A stretch of 64,000 nucleotides of DNA from Rhodobacteraceae bacterium HLUCCA12 (GCA_001314715.1 LJSV01000005.1:148111-212110), one strand, 5' to 3'. Positions 17,569 through 27,082 are shown, numbered from the stretch's first letter. The notes: generated from the letters alone by a model not told the origin. Made by a program: numbers and translations.

Positions 17569-20085
17569 ATGGACCTTGTGATCATCGTTGCCCTTGTCGC
17601 GGCGCTCTTTGCCGTCATCGGCCTGTCGGAGCCGGTCGCCGACCGGCTGCGGCTGCCGGCAACCGTGATCCTGGCCATGATGGGCATCACCATCGCCACC
17701 GCGGCAACGCTGCTGTTGCACACCACGCTGACCGATGCGTTCAACCCGCTGGCGCAGGCGATCCTTGCGCTGCCGATCCGGTCGAACCTGTTCCTTTATG
17801 TGTTCCTGCCGACGCTGATCTTTCAGGTAGCGCTGTCGATCGACATACGCCGGATGCTGGATGACTGGGTGCCGATCCTGGTGCTGTCGGTGATCGCGGT
17901 GGTGGTGGCGACGCTGGTCGTGGGCTTTGCGCTTTATCCGCTGGCTGGCCTGCCGCTGATGGCGTGCCTGCTGATCGGCGCGATCGTGTCCACCACCGAC
18001 CCTTCGGCCGTCGTCAGCATCTTTCGGGGCACGCCCGCGCCCCAGCGGCTGGCGCGCATCGTCGAGGGCGAGAGCCTTCTCAACGATGCGGCCGCGATTG
18101 CGCTGTTCGGGCTGTTCTTTGCCTATGTCGCCTTTGGCATCCCGACGCCCGATCCGGCGGCGCTCTTGATGAGTTTCCCGTGGCTGATGATCGGCGGCGC
18201 CTTTATCGGCTGGGCGGCGGCACGGGTGGCGCTGGCGGGGCTGGTGCAACTGGCGGACCATCCGCTGGGGCAGGTGTCGGGGTCGGTCGCGCTGCCCTAT
18301 CTGGTCTATGTGCTGGCCGAGGCGGTGCTCGATGTCTCCGGCGTCGTGGCGGTCGTCGCCGCCGGCCTGACCCTGAACTACCTGGCGCCCGGCCGGCTGT
18401 CGCCACCAGCCGTGACCAAGCTGCGCGACACCTGGGATCTGCTGGGCTACTGGGCCAGCGGGATGATCTTTGTGCTGGCGGCGCTGCTGATCCCGCGCCT
18501 GTTGGCGAATGTGCGCCCGTTCGACCTGGTGCTGATCGCAGTCACCGTGGTTGCGGCGCTGGTGGCGCGGGCGCTGATCCTGTTCGTCATGCTGCCGGTG
18601 TTGACGCGCCTGCGTGCCTCGCCTCGGGTCGAAGTGCCCTATCGGCTGGCGATCTTGTGGGGCGGATTGCGCGGTGCGGTCACGCTGGCACTGGCGCTGG
18701 CGGTCACCGAAAGCTTTCGCATTCCGCCCGACATCAAGCGACAGGTCGGCATCATTGCCACCGGGTTCACGCTGTTCACGCTGATGGTGCAGGGCACGAC
18801 GCTGCGGCTGGTGATCGCGCGGCTGGGGCTGGACCGGTTGTCACCGCTTGACAACGCGCTGTCGGCCCAGGTGGTGGCGGTGGCGCTGCAATCGGTGCGC
18901 GAAACCGCGACCAGCGCCGCGCGCGAACTGGGCTTGACGCGCGAAACCGTTCGCGATGAAGCCAAGCATTTTGCCGAACGGGTGGACCGGGCCGTCAAGG
19001 CTGCCGACGAGGGCACCGCCATCCTTGATCGCGACCGCATTACCCTGGGCCTGGTGGTTCTGGCCGGGCGCGAGCGTGATCTGATCCTGGAAGGATTTCG
19101 CGAACGCACGATCCCGGCGCGGCTGGCCAACCGGATGCTGGTCGATGCCGACCGCCTGATCGAAGCCACGCGCAACGGCGGGCGTCTGGGATACCTCAAC
19201 ACCGCCCGGCGCAGGTTGCGGGCCGGGACCGGTATTCGACTGGCGGAATTTCTGCACAACCGGCTGCGCATCTCGGGCTCGTTGTCCAACCTGACGGCCG
19301 AGCGATTCGAACAGCTTGTGACACAGGTTCTGATTCTCAAGGAGCTGCACGGCTTCATCGACACCCGCATACGCCGCATCCACGGCAAGCGCGTGGCCGA
19401 ATTGCTGCACGATCTGCTGGAACGGCGGATGGAGGAAAGCAGCAAGGCGCTGGACGGTCTGCGCCTGCAATTCCCCGGCTATGCCGAGCAACTGGAACGC
19501 CGCCTGATCCGCCAGGTCGTGCTGGCCCAGGAGGAACGCGAATATGCCGCGCTGGTCGATGACGGGCTGATCGGACCCGAACTGCGGGAGGTTCTCATGT
19601 CCGACATCACCCAGCGCCGGGCGCGGCTGGCCGACCGCCCGCCACTGGACCTGGCCGTGCAAAAGGTCGAGCTGGTGCGCCAGTTCCCGTTGTTCACTGA
19701 CATGGATGAAAGCCAGCGCAAGCGGCTGGCACGACATCTGCGCACGCTCTATGCCGCGCCGGGCGAGGTCTTGCTGCGCCGGGGTGAGACACCGCGCCGG
19801 GTCTGGTTCATCGCCTCGGGCGCGGTCGAGGTGACGCGCGCCAACCAGGTCACCCGGCTGGGCCGGGGCGAGATGTTCGGCCATCTGGCGCTCTTGCAAC
19901 GCTCGACCCGGCGCGGCCAGATCACGGCAATCACCAACTGCACGCTGCTGACGCTGGACGAATCGCGCTTTCTGGCGCTGCTGCAACGCAACGCCGCCCT
20001 GCGCGAGGCGGTTTTGCAAAGCGCAAGCAAGCGCGGCGTCAAGCTGGATCTGGCGGGGCTTGAAGCCGCGCTCGATGCCGCCTGA
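17569..20085 (+). CDS. CPA1 Na+(K+)/H+ antiporter with C-terminal cyclic-nucleotide-binding-type domain
   Basis: This 838-residue protein has about a dozen membrane helices in residues 1-420, with the STTDPSAVV and GESLLNDAAAI motifs of CPA1 exchangers (the ND pair is the ion site). A long cytoplasmic helical region follows (420-700), then a cNMP-binding-type beta-roll at about 705-830 (LVRQFPLFTDMDE, VWFIASGAVEVTR, GEMFGHLALL, RRGQITAITNCTLL). The phosphate-binding cassette is not the classic GExA..RAA form, so nucleotide binding is uncertain. The protein probably works in pH or cation homeostasis with gating by its tail. It stands alone on the strand. Confidence 0.88.
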   Translation: MDLVIIVALVAALFAVIGLSEPVADRLRLPATVILAMMGITIATAATLLLHTTLTDAFNPLAQAILALPIRSNLFLYVFLPTLIFQVALSIDIRRMLDDWVPILVLSVIAVVVATLVVGFALYPLAGLPLMACLLIGAIVSTTDPSAVVSIFRGTPAPQRLARIVEGESLLNDAAAIALFGLFFAYVAFGIPTPDPAALLMSFPWLMIGGAFIGWAAARVALAGLVQLADHPLGQVSGSVALPYLVYVLAEAVLDVSGVVAVVAAGLTLNYLAPGRLSPPAVTKLRDTWDLLGYWASGMIFVLAALLIPRLLANVRPFDLVLIAVTVVAALVARALILFVMLPVLTRLRASPRVEVPYRLAILWGGLRGAVTLALALAVTESFRIPPDIKRQVGIIATGFTLFTLMVQGTTLRLVIARLGLDRLSPLDNALSAQVVAVALQSVRETATSAARELGLTRETVRDEAKHFAERVDRAVKAADEGTAILDRDRITLGLVVLAGRERDLILEGFRERTIPARLANRMLVDADRLIEATRNGGRLGYLNTARRRLRAGTGIRLAEFLHNRLRISGSLSNLTAERFEQLVTQVLILKELHGFIDTRIRRIHGKRVAELLHDLLERRMEESSKALDGLRLQFPGYAEQLERRLIRQVVLAQEEREYAALVDDGLIGPELREVLMSDITQRRARLADRPPLDLAVQKVELVRQFPLFTDMDESQRKRLARHLRTLYAAPGEVLLRRGETPRRVWFIASGAVEVTRANQVTRLGRGEMFGHLALLQRSTRRGQITAITNCTLLTLDESRFLALLQRNAALREAVLQSASKRGVKLDLAGLEAALDAA

Positions 20086-20098
20086 CGGCTGGCGCGGC

Positions 20099-20608
20099 TC
20101 AGATCCCCACGGTGACAGGGCCGAAACGGTCGCGCAGCGCGGCGTTGATGCGCGGCGGCACGAACTTGCTGACATCGCCGCCCAGCCGCGCGATCTCCTT
20201 GACCAGCCGCGAGGCGATCGCCTGGTGGCGCGCATCGGCCATCAGGAACACCGTCTCGATCGAGGGATCGAGCGCGCGGTTCATGCCGACCATCTGGAAC
20301 TCGTATTCGAAATCGGCCACCGCGCGCAGCCCGCGCACGATCAGCCCCGCACCGACATCGCGGGCACAGTCGATCAACAGGTTCTCGAACGGATGCGCGA
20401 CGATCTCGGTGCCGGTGCGCGCGCTCAAAGCCTCGCATTCGGCCTCGATCATGGCGACGCGCTCTTCAAGATCGAACAACGGCCCCTTGTCGCGATTGAT
20501 CGCCACGCCGATCACAAGCCGATCGACCAGAACGCTGGCGCGGTTGATGATGTCCATATGCCCCAGCGTCAACGGGTCGAAGGTTCCGGGGTAGAGCCCG
20601 ATGCGCAT
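20099..20608 (-). CDS. coaD: Phosphopantetheine adenylyltransferase
   Basis: CoaD moves AMP from ATP to 4'-phosphopantetheine in CoA synthesis. The 169 residues have the nucleotidyltransferase motif GTFDPLTLGHMDII (T/HxGH), VRGLRAVADFEYEFQM in the middle, and the IASRLVKEIARLGGDV motif near the end. The length is normal for the family. It lies 145 bases downstream of the CBS gene in the same direction, with a hairpin between them. Confidence 0.97.
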   Translation of the reverse strand: MRIGLYPGTFDPLTLGHMDIINRASVLVDRLVIGVAINRDKGPLFDLEERVAMIEAECEALSARTGTEIVAHPFENLLIDCARDVGAGLIVRGLRAVADFEYEFQMVGMNRALDPSIETVFLMADARHQAIASRLVKEIARLGGDVSKFVPPRINAALRDRFGPVTVGI

Positions 20609-20690
20609 GATCTTCTCCTCTGGCGGTCACGGCGCGCACACGCAACAATATTACCCGCGCGGATGCAAGCGCAGAATGAAGATGATCAGC

Positions 20691-20722
20691 CGAACCGTCG
20701 CGCGGCGAAGCGCGACGGTTCG
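20691..20722. terminator. Long perfect inverted repeat between the CBS gene and coaD
   Basis: A 13-base arm (CGAACCGTCGCGC) pairs perfectly with its complement around a 6-base loop. It lies after the stop of the CBS gene and before coaD, both on the minus strand. No T-run follows, so it may be a Rho-assisted terminator or an mRNA stabiliser. Confidence 0.55.
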
Positions 20723-20753
20723 ACCGTCGGACTGCCAGTGTCGGTCCGCCGCG

Positions 20754-21185
20754 TCAGTGCCCCATGATCATGCCTGTGAGCGCATCGCGCTCAAGCTGCA
20801 ACTCGCTCAACCGGGCGGCGACGACATCGCCGATCGAGATCAGGCCGATCATGGCGCTGCCCTCCATCACCGGCATGTGACGAAACCGGCGTTGGGTCAT
20901 GGTCTGCAACACCTGATCGGCGGTATCGTCGGGCTTGCAGCCATAAATGGCGCGGGTCATCAGATCCTCGACCTTGTCGTCAAGGCAGGCGGTGCCACGC
21001 TTGCCCAGTTCGCGCACGATGTCGCGTTCCGACAGGATACCCTGAACCGTCATGCCGTCATCGGACACCACCAGCGCCCCGATCCGGCGTGCAGATAACA
21101 GCTCGGCCGCCTCGTGTATCGCGGCACCGGCGGGGATGGTGACGACCCCACCCGCCTTGCCCTTGAGGATTTGGCTTACCAGCAT
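20754..21185 (-). CDS. Two-CBS-domain protein
   Basis: The 143-residue cytoplasmic protein is made of a CBS pair: AAELLSARRIGALVVSDDG then GILSERDIVREL in the first, and DQVLQTMTQRRFRHMPVME then GLISIGDVVAARL in the second. CBS pairs bind adenosine ligands such as AMP or ATP and act as energy-state sensors. There is no catalytic domain attached, and the neighbouring genes give no hint of the partner. The start at 21185 has a strong AAGGAGGG site. An upstream start 19 codons earlier is rejected for lack of a ribosome site. Confidence 0.88.
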   Translation of the reverse strand: MLVSQILKGKAGGVVTIPAGAAIHEAAELLSARRIGALVVSDDGMTVQGILSERDIVRELGKRGTACLDDKVEDLMTRAIYGCKPDDTADQVLQTMTQRRFRHMPVMEGSAMIGLISIGDVVAARLSELQLERDALTGMIMGH

Positions 21186-21238
21186 ATCCGGCCCTCCTTG
21201 CTGCGGCGCGATCAGGGTCGCGCGCGCCCGGATTCGAG

Positions 21239-22141
21239 TCAAGCCTGCTCTGCCAGACGTTCCAGCCGCGCCACCTCGCGCCGCACCCCGCCGACCAGGG
21301 CACGCGCGAACCGTTCCAGCCGGGGCACGCGGCGGTCGTCGGCGTGGCGGATCAGGTGAAAGGCACGGGTCAAGGCATACTCGGCCGCAAGGACACGGCG
21401 CACGCCGGGTGCGAAGGGCAGCGCGAAATCATGCACCACGCCGACCCCCGCGCCCTGCCGGATCAGGTTCAATTGCACCGAGACCGAATTCGACGCGATC
21501 GGCGGGCCATCCACCCCCAGATCGCCCAGATAGTCCAGTTCGCGGTCGAAAATCATGTCGGGGATATAGCCGATCATCCGATGCGCGCGCAGATCCGCCA
21601 GCCCGTCCAGCGCCGGTGCGCCCGCCAGATAGGCCTCGGACGCGGCCAGATGCAGGCGGTAATCGGTGATCTTCTGCGCGATCAGGCGGCCCGATTCCGG
21701 CAGGCTGACGGCGATCACCATGTCGGCCTCGCGCCGGGTCAGGCTGAACACGCGCGGCAGGGCGACGATCTGGACCTCAAGGCCCGGATTGGCCGCACAG
21801 ATCGCGGCCACCACCTGCGGCAAGAGGTAGTTGGCGCAACCATCGGGCGCGCCGACGCGGATCTGCCCGGCAATGCCCGACCCCGGCCCCGCCACCGCGT
21901 CATGCGCGGCCTCGACCGTGGTCTCGATGCCCTGGGCATGCGAAAGCAGCCGCGCCCCCTCGTCGGTCAGCGCATAGCCCTGGGGTGACTTGGTAAAAAG
22001 CCGCGCCGCCATGGCGGCTTCGAGCCGCGCCACGCGCCGGCCCACGGTTGCCGGATCGAGCTTGAGCACGCGCCCCGCGCCGCTCAGGCTTTGAGCGCGC
22101 GCCACGGCCAGGAAAACGCGCAGATCGTCCCAGTCGGCCAT
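21239..22141 (-). CDS. LysR-family regulator, divergent from mmsA
   Basis: The 300-residue LysR protein has an N-terminal winged HTH (MADWDDLRVFLAVARAQSLSGAG onward, residues 1-60) and a periplasmic-binding-like effector domain. Being divergent from mmsA with only 117 bases between, it probably controls the valine cluster and itself. The shared gap holds the palindrome TTGCAGAAATGCAA, which overlaps the ribosome site of this gene. The start is ATG at 22141; a start 8 codons upstream would lie inside the operator. Confidence 0.88.
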   Translation of the reverse strand: MADWDDLRVFLAVARAQSLSGAGRVLKLDPATVGRRVARLEAAMAARLFTKSPQGYALTDEGARLLSHAQGIETTVEAAHDAVAGPGSGIAGQIRVGAPDGCANYLLPQVVAAICAANPGLEVQIVALPRVFSLTRREADMVIAVSLPESGRLIAQKITDYRLHLAASEAYLAGAPALDGLADLRAHRMIGYIPDMIFDRELDYLGDLGVDGPPIASNSVSVQLNLIRQGAGVGVVHDFALPFAPGVRRVLAAEYALTRAFHLIRHADDRRVPRLERFARALVGGVRREVARLERLAEQA

Positions 22142-22151
22142 TCCACGCCCT

Positions 22152-22165
22152 TTGCAGAAATGCAA
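22152..22165. promoter_or_regulatory. Candidate LysR operator in the lysR-mmsA gap
   Basis: TTGCAGAAATGCAA is a perfect 5-base inverted repeat with a 4-base spacer, and fits the T-N11-A rule for LysR sites. It touches the AAAGGG ribosome site of the LysR gene, so binding there could also repress it. Confidence 0.5.
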
Positions 22166-22258
22166 GACCCTTTTTGGGAAACTGCCCCTGTTCAGGTCAA
22201 TTATGCAAGGCTATTGTGGCGACCAACCGGAACATGCCAGATGTCGCAGGAGGACAAG

Positions 22259-23758
22259 ATGCAGGAAATCGGTCATTGGATCGACGGAAAGAAGGTCGCG
22301 GGCAGCTCGGGCCGGCTTGCCGATATCTACAATCCCGCCACCGGCGAGGTGCAGGCGCGCGTGGCGCTGGCCACCAAGGACGAACTGGACGCCGCAGTGG
22401 CCCGCGCGGCCGAGGCGCAGGTCGCCTGGGGCGTCACCAACCCGCAGCGCCGCGCACGGGTGATGATGAAATTCGCCGATCTCATCAACCGCGACATGGA
22501 CAAGCTGGCCGAACTGGTCAGCCGCGAACACGGCAAGACCCTGCCCGACGGGCGCGGCGACGTGCAGCGCGGGCTCGAGGTGATCGAGGTCTGCATGGGC
22601 GCGCCGCATATGCTGAAGGGCGAGTTCACGAATGACGGCGGACCGGGCATCGACCTCTATTCCTTGCGCCAGCCGCTGGGCGTGGTGGCAGGGATCACGC
22701 CGTTCAACTTTCCGGCCATGATCCCGCTTTGGAAGATGGGCCCGGCGCTGGCTTCGGGCAACGCGATGATCCTGAAACCGTCGGAACGCTGCCCCTCGAC
22801 CGCGATGGCGCTGGCCGAACTGTTGCAAGAGGCCGGCCTGCCCGATGGCGTTCTGCAGGTCGTCAACGGCGACAAGGAAGCGGTCGATGCGATCCTGGAC
22901 AACGAGACCGTGCAGGCCGTGGGCTTTGTCGGCTCGACCCCGATCGCGCAGTACATCTATGGCCGTGCCTGCTCGAACGGCAAGCGCGCGCAGTGCTTTG
23001 GCGGCGCCAAGAACCACATGCTGATCATGCCGGACGCCGATCTGGACAAGGCCGCCGACGCGCTGGTGGGCGCGGGCTACGGCGCGGCGGGCGAACGCTG
23101 CATGGCGATTTCGGTCGCGGTGCCGGTGGGCGAAAAGACCGCCGATGCGCTGGTCGAACGGCTGATCCCGCGGATCGAAAAGCTGAAGGTCGGCCCCTAT
23201 ACCGGGGGCAACGACATCGACTATGGCCCGGTGATCACCGCCCAGGCCAAGGAACGGATCGAAGGATTGATCGAATCGGGCGTCAAGCAGGGCGCGGAGC
23301 TGAAAATCGACGGCCGCGGCTTCAAGCTGCAGGGCTACGAGAACGGCTTTTTCGTGGGTCCGTCGCTGTTCGACAAGGTCGAGGCCGACATGGACATCTA
23401 CAAGGAAGAGATCTTCGGCCCGGTCCTGTCGGTGGTGCGCCGCGGCACCTACGAGGAGGCGCTGAAACTGGTGATGGACAACCAGTACGGCAACGGCACC
23501 GCGATCTTCACCGCCGATGGCGACACCGCGCGCGACTATGCCAACCGCGTCAACGTGGGCATGGTCGGGATCAACTTCCCGATCCCGGTTCCCTTGAGCT
23601 ATCACACCTTCGGCGGCTGGAAGAAATCGGCCTTCGGCGATCTCAACCAGTACGGGCCGGATGCGTTCCGCTTTTACACCAAGACCAAGACCGTGACCGC
23701 GCGCTGGTTCTCGGGGATCAAGGAAGGCGGCGAGTTCCATTTCAAGCAAATGGACTGA
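22259..23758 (+). CDS. mmsA: CoA-acylating methylmalonate-semialdehyde dehydrogenase
   Basis: This enzyme oxidises methylmalonate semialdehyde (from valine) to propionyl-CoA, using NAD and CoA. The 499 residues are of exact family length. Visible are the NAD-binding FNFPAMIPLWK segment, the GSTPIAQYIY turn, and the catalytic Cys at about 281 in GERCMAI. I chose the ATG at 22259, which has AGGAGG eight bases upstream. The first gene of the valine cluster, it is divergent from the LysR gene. Confidence 0.95.
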   Translation: MQEIGHWIDGKKVAGSSGRLADIYNPATGEVQARVALATKDELDAAVARAAEAQVAWGVTNPQRRARVMMKFADLINRDMDKLAELVSREHGKTLPDGRGDVQRGLEVIEVCMGAPHMLKGEFTNDGGPGIDLYSLRQPLGVVAGITPFNFPAMIPLWKMGPALASGNAMILKPSERCPSTAMALAELLQEAGLPDGVLQVVNGDKEAVDAILDNETVQAVGFVGSTPIAQYIYGRACSNGKRAQCFGGAKNHMLIMPDADLDKAADALVGAGYGAAGERCMAISVAVPVGEKTADALVERLIPRIEKLKVGPYTGGNDIDYGPVITAQAKERIEGLIESGVKQGAELKIDGRGFKLQGYENGFFVGPSLFDKVEADMDIYKEEIFGPVLSVVRRGTYEEALKLVMDNQYGNGTAIFTADGDTARDYANRVNVGMVGINFPIPVPLSYHTFGGWKKSAFGDLNQYGPDAFRFYTKTKTVTARWFSGIKEGGEFHFKQMD

Positions 23759-23770
23759 CGAAACCGGCGA

Positions 23771-23842
23771 GAGGGGGGCGTTGCCCCCCTCTTGGCCTTC
23801 GGCCAATTCACCCCCCAGCGTATTTTCGGCAAGATGAAGGGG
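23771..23842 (+). repeat. Intergenic repeat, copy 1 of 3
   Basis: Two hairpins (GAGGGGGGC/GCCCCCCTC at 23771-23791 and TTGGCC/GGCCAA at 23792-23806) are followed by a conserved tail TTCACCCCCC-AGCGTATTTT-CGGCAAGATGAAGG. The same tail occurs at 29452-29482 and 41611-41640. It lies between mmsA and the acyl-CoA dehydrogenase gene. Confidence 0.7.
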
Positions 23843-23920
23843 GGCCGGGGTTGCACCACGCCCGCAATGCCCGAAGATCAGTGAAACGTCAGGATCTTTG
23901 ACGCGAACCGGGAGGAGACC

Positions 23921-25066
23921 ATGGATTTCGCGCTGAGCGAGGAGCAGCAGGCCATCTTCGACATGGCCCACGCCTTCGGGCAGGAGCATATCGCGCCCTT
24001 TGCCCGCGACTGGGAGCGCGACGGCACGATCCCGCGCGCGCTCTGGGGGAAACTGGCCGAGCTGGGTTTCGGCGGACTTTACGTCAGCGAGGAGGCCGGC
24101 GGCGCCGGGTTGAGCCGGCTGGATGCGACGCTGGTCTTCGAGGCGCTGAGCATGGCCTGTCCCTCGGTCGCGTCGTTTCTGTCGATTCACAACATGTGCG
24201 CGGCGATGCTGGACAAGTTCGCCAGCGACGACGTGAAGGCCCGGTTCCTGGTCCCGGCGACCCGGCTGGATATGGTGCTGAGCTATTGCCTGACCGAACC
24301 CGGCGCGGGTTCGGACGCAGCGGCGCTGAAAACCCGCGCCGCGCGCACCAACGAAGGTTATGTCCTGAACGGCACCAAGGCCTTCATTTCCGGCGGCGGG
24401 TATTCGGATGCCTATGTCGTGATGTGCCGCACCGGCGGCGAGGGCGCGCGCGGCGTCTCCACCGTGGTGGTGGAACACGGCGCCGACGGGCTGAGTTATG
24501 GCGGGCTCGAGGACAAGATGGGCTGGCGCGCCCAGCCCACGCGGCAGGTTCAGTTCGACGATTGCTTTGTCCCGGCGGCCAATCTGGTGGGCGAGGAGGG
24601 CCAGGGCTTTCGCTATGCGATGAACGGGCTTGATGGCGGGCGGCTGAACATTTCGGCTTGCAGCCTGGGCGGGGCGCAGGCGGCGCTGGACAAGACGCTG
24701 GCCTATATGGGCGAGCGTCATGCCTTTGGCCAGCCGATCGACCGGTTCCAGGCCTTGCAGTTTCGCGTGGCCGACCAGGAGATCGCCTTGCAGGCGGCGC
24801 GGGTCTTTCTGCGCCAGGCCGCCTGGAAGCTGGATCAGGGCGCAGCCGATGCCACACGCCATTGCGCCATGGCCAAGGCGTTCGTCACCGAGGCGGGAAG
24901 CCAGGTTGCCGATCAATGCCTGCAACTGCATGGCGGATACGGCTATCTGGCTGATTACGGGATCGAGAAGATCGTGCGCGATCTGCGCGTGCACCAGATC
25001 CTGGAGGGCACCAACGAGATCATGCGCCTGATCACGGCGCGGTCGATTCTGGCGGAGAGGGCATGA
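23921..25066 (+). CDS. Isobutyryl-CoA (acyl-CoA) dehydrogenase
   Basis: This flavoprotein of 381 residues oxidises isobutyryl-CoA to methacrylyl-CoA in valine breakdown (ACAD8 type). It has the acyl-CoA dehydrogenase signatures SYCLTEPGAGSD and the QFDDCFVP region, and ends in LEGTNEIMRLITAR, whose Glu (about 362) is the catalytic base. Placement between mmsA and the hydroxyisobutyryl-CoA hydrolase and mmsB supports the substrate; other short or branched acyl-CoAs cannot be excluded. It has AGGAG upstream of the ATG, and the stop overlaps the next start (ATGA). Confidence 0.9.
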   Translation: MDFALSEEQQAIFDMAHAFGQEHIAPFARDWERDGTIPRALWGKLAELGFGGLYVSEEAGGAGLSRLDATLVFEALSMACPSVASFLSIHNMCAAMLDKFASDDVKARFLVPATRLDMVLSYCLTEPGAGSDAAALKTRAARTNEGYVLNGTKAFISGGGYSDAYVVMCRTGGEGARGVSTVVVEHGADGLSYGGLEDKMGWRAQPTRQVQFDDCFVPAANLVGEEGQGFRYAMNGLDGGRLNISACSLGGAQAALDKTLAYMGERHAFGQPIDRFQALQFRVADQEIALQAARVFLRQAAWKLDQGAADATRHCAMAKAFVTEAGSQVADQCLQLHGGYGYLADYGIEKIVRDLRVHQILEGTNEIMRLITARSILAERA

Positions 25067-26142
25067 TGGAACCCGAACTGATCATTCGCAAGGAAGGGCA
25101 TGCGGGGCGGATCACGCTGAACCGGCCCAAGGCGCTGAACGCGCTGACCCATACCATCTGCCTGGAGACGATGAAGGCGCTGGACAGCTGGGCCGGCGAC
25201 CCCGATATCCGGCTGGTGATCCTGGACGGGGCGGGCGAGCGCGCGTTTTGCGCCGGCGGCGACATCGCGCAGGTCTATCGCGCGGGCACAACCGGCGATT
25301 TCTCGCTGGGGCGCGATTTCTGGCGCGACGAATACCGCATGAACGCGCGCCTGGCACGGTATGAAAAGCCGATCGTCAGCCTGATGCATGGCTTCGTGAT
25401 GGGCGGCGGTGTCGGCTATGGCTGCCATGTCGGCCACCGGGTCGTGTGCGAGACGACGCAGATGGCGATGCCCGAATGCGGGATCGGGCTGATCCCCGAT
25501 GTTGGCGGCACGCATCTGCTGGCGCGCGCGCCCGGCCGGCTGGGGCTGCATCTGGGCCTGACCGGGGCCCGGTTCGGCGCGGGCGATGCGATCCATATCG
25601 GATTCGCCGATCATTTCGTCGCACTGGGCGACTGGCCGGCCCTGATCGCCGATCTGGCCGAAAGCGGCGATATCTCGAAGCTGGCCCCGCACGCGGCCCC
25701 GGCCCCCGACGCGCCGCTGGCCGCGCTGCGCGCCGAGATCGACACCGCCTATGATGACGCCGGCGCGGCGCGCGACAACGCCGTCGCGCGCGTCGCGCTG
25801 GCGTTGCGCCAGATCGAGGCGCTGGAGGGCGACTGGGCCGAGGCCGCAGCCAGGGCGATCACACGCAACAGCCCGCTGAGCATGGCGTCGACCCTGGCGA
25901 TGCTGCGCGCCCATGGCCCCGAGGGCGGCCTGCGCGCGGCATTGAAGCGCGAATATCGCTGGACCTGGCGCAGCATGGAGGACGGCGACTTCCTGGAAGG
26001 GGTGCGCGCCCAGATCATCGACAAGGATCGCAACCCGCGCTGGCGTCACGACAGGATCGACGATCTGACCCTGGTCGAGGTCGAGGCGATGCTGGCGCCC
26101 CTGGGCGCGAACGAACTGACATTCGAGGAGGACGAGGCATGA
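25063..26142 (+). CDS. 3-hydroxyisobutyryl-CoA hydrolase (enoyl-CoA hydratase/isomerase fold)
   Basis: The 359-residue protein is a crotonase-fold enzyme with the oxyanion loop FCAGGDIAQVY (about 63-73) and the catalytic stretch MPECGIGLIPDVGG (about 137-150), which fits the Glu/Asp pair of HIBCH. It would release free 3-hydroxyisobutyrate and CoA in valine degradation. At about 350 residues it is longer than simple enoyl-CoA hydratases and of HIBCH length. The start is ATGATG, so 25063 or 25066. It overlaps both neighbours by four bases. Confidence 0.88.
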   Translation: MMEPELIIRKEGHAGRITLNRPKALNALTHTICLETMKALDSWAGDPDIRLVILDGAGERAFCAGGDIAQVYRAGTTGDFSLGRDFWRDEYRMNARLARYEKPIVSLMHGFVMGGGVGYGCHVGHRVVCETTQMAMPECGIGLIPDVGGTHLLARAPGRLGLHLGLTGARFGAGDAIHIGFADHFVALGDWPALIADLAESGDISKLAPHAAPAPDAPLAALRAEIDTAYDDAGAARDNAVARVALALRQIEALEGDWAEAAARAITRNSPLSMASTLAMLRAHGPEGGLRAALKREYRWTWRSMEDGDFLEGVRAQIIDKDRNPRWRHDRIDDLTLVEVEAMLAPLGANELTFEEDEA

Positions 26143-27011
26143 AGATCGGGTTCATCGGACTTGGGAACATGGGCGCGCCGATGGCGCGCAACCTGGTGAA
26201 GGCCGGGCACGCGGTGACCGGGTTCGACCTGGCCGCGCCGATGCCCGAGGGCGTGGCCAAGGCCGCGTCGGCGGCCGAGGCGGCAACCGAGGCGCAGGTG
26301 GTCATCACCATGCTGCCCAATGGCGCCATCCTGCGCACGGTCGCGCAAGAGGTGATCCCGGCCATGGCCAAGGGCGCGGTGCTGTGCGACTGCTCGACCG
26401 TCGATGTCGAAAGCGCGCGCGCGGTGGCCGAACAGGCCGCGAAAGCCGGGCTGGGGGCGCTGGACGCGCCGGTTTCGGGCGGGATCGGCGGGGCAGAGGC
26501 CGGCACGCTGACCTTCATGGTCGGTGGCGGCGAAGCGGCCTTTGAAACGGTGCGGCCGCTGTTCGAGATCATGGGGCAGAAGGCGGTTCACTGCGGCGAA
26601 GCCGGGGCCGGCCAGGCCGCGAAGATCTGCAACAACATGATCCTGGGCGCCACGATGATCGTCACCTGCGAAGCCTTTGCGCTGGCAGACAAGCTGGGAC
26701 TGGACCGGCAGAAGATGTTCGACGTGGTCAGCACCTCATCGGGCTATTCCTGGTCGATGAACGCCTATTGCCCGGCACCGGGCGTCGGGCCGCAATCACC
26801 GGCCGACAACGACTACAAGCCGGGGTTCGCGGCGGAACTCATGCTCAAGGATTTGCGCCTGTCGCAGCAGGCCGCCGAAGCCGCGGATGCCGACACGCCC
26901 CTGGGTCGAATGGCCGCCGCCCTCTACGAGGACTTCGTCGAGCGCGAGAATGGCATGGGCAAGGATTTCTCGGCGATGCTGCCACGGTTCGAAACGCGCC
27001 ACCGGTCCTGA
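26139..27011 (+). CDS. mmsB: 3-hydroxyisobutyrate dehydrogenase
   Basis: MmsB oxidises 3-hydroxyisobutyrate to methylmalonate semialdehyde with NAD, feeding MmsA. The 290 residues start with the Rossmann motif GFIGLGNMGAPMARNL, have the substrate motif LDAPVSGGIGGAEAGTL near 107-123, and the catalytic Lys in GAGQAAKICNNM near 165. The gene's start overlaps the previous stop (ATGA), completing the four-gene cluster. Confidence 0.95.
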   Translation: MKIGFIGLGNMGAPMARNLVKAGHAVTGFDLAAPMPEGVAKAASAAEAATEAQVVITMLPNGAILRTVAQEVIPAMAKGAVLCDCSTVDVESARAVAEQAAKAGLGALDAPVSGGIGGAEAGTLTFMVGGGEAAFETVRPLFEIMGQKAVHCGEAGAGQAAKICNNMILGATMIVTCEAFALADKLGLDRQKMFDVVSTSSGYSWSMNAYCPAPGVGPQSPADNDYKPGFAAELMLKDLRLSQQAAEAADADTPLGRMAAALYEDFVERENGMGKDFSAMLPRFETRHRS

Positions 27012-27082
27012 ACCGGACCGGCCGACGCGACCGCAAGGGGCGATATCGGGGGTGCCGGAGGCGCAAGGCATATAGACATTCC

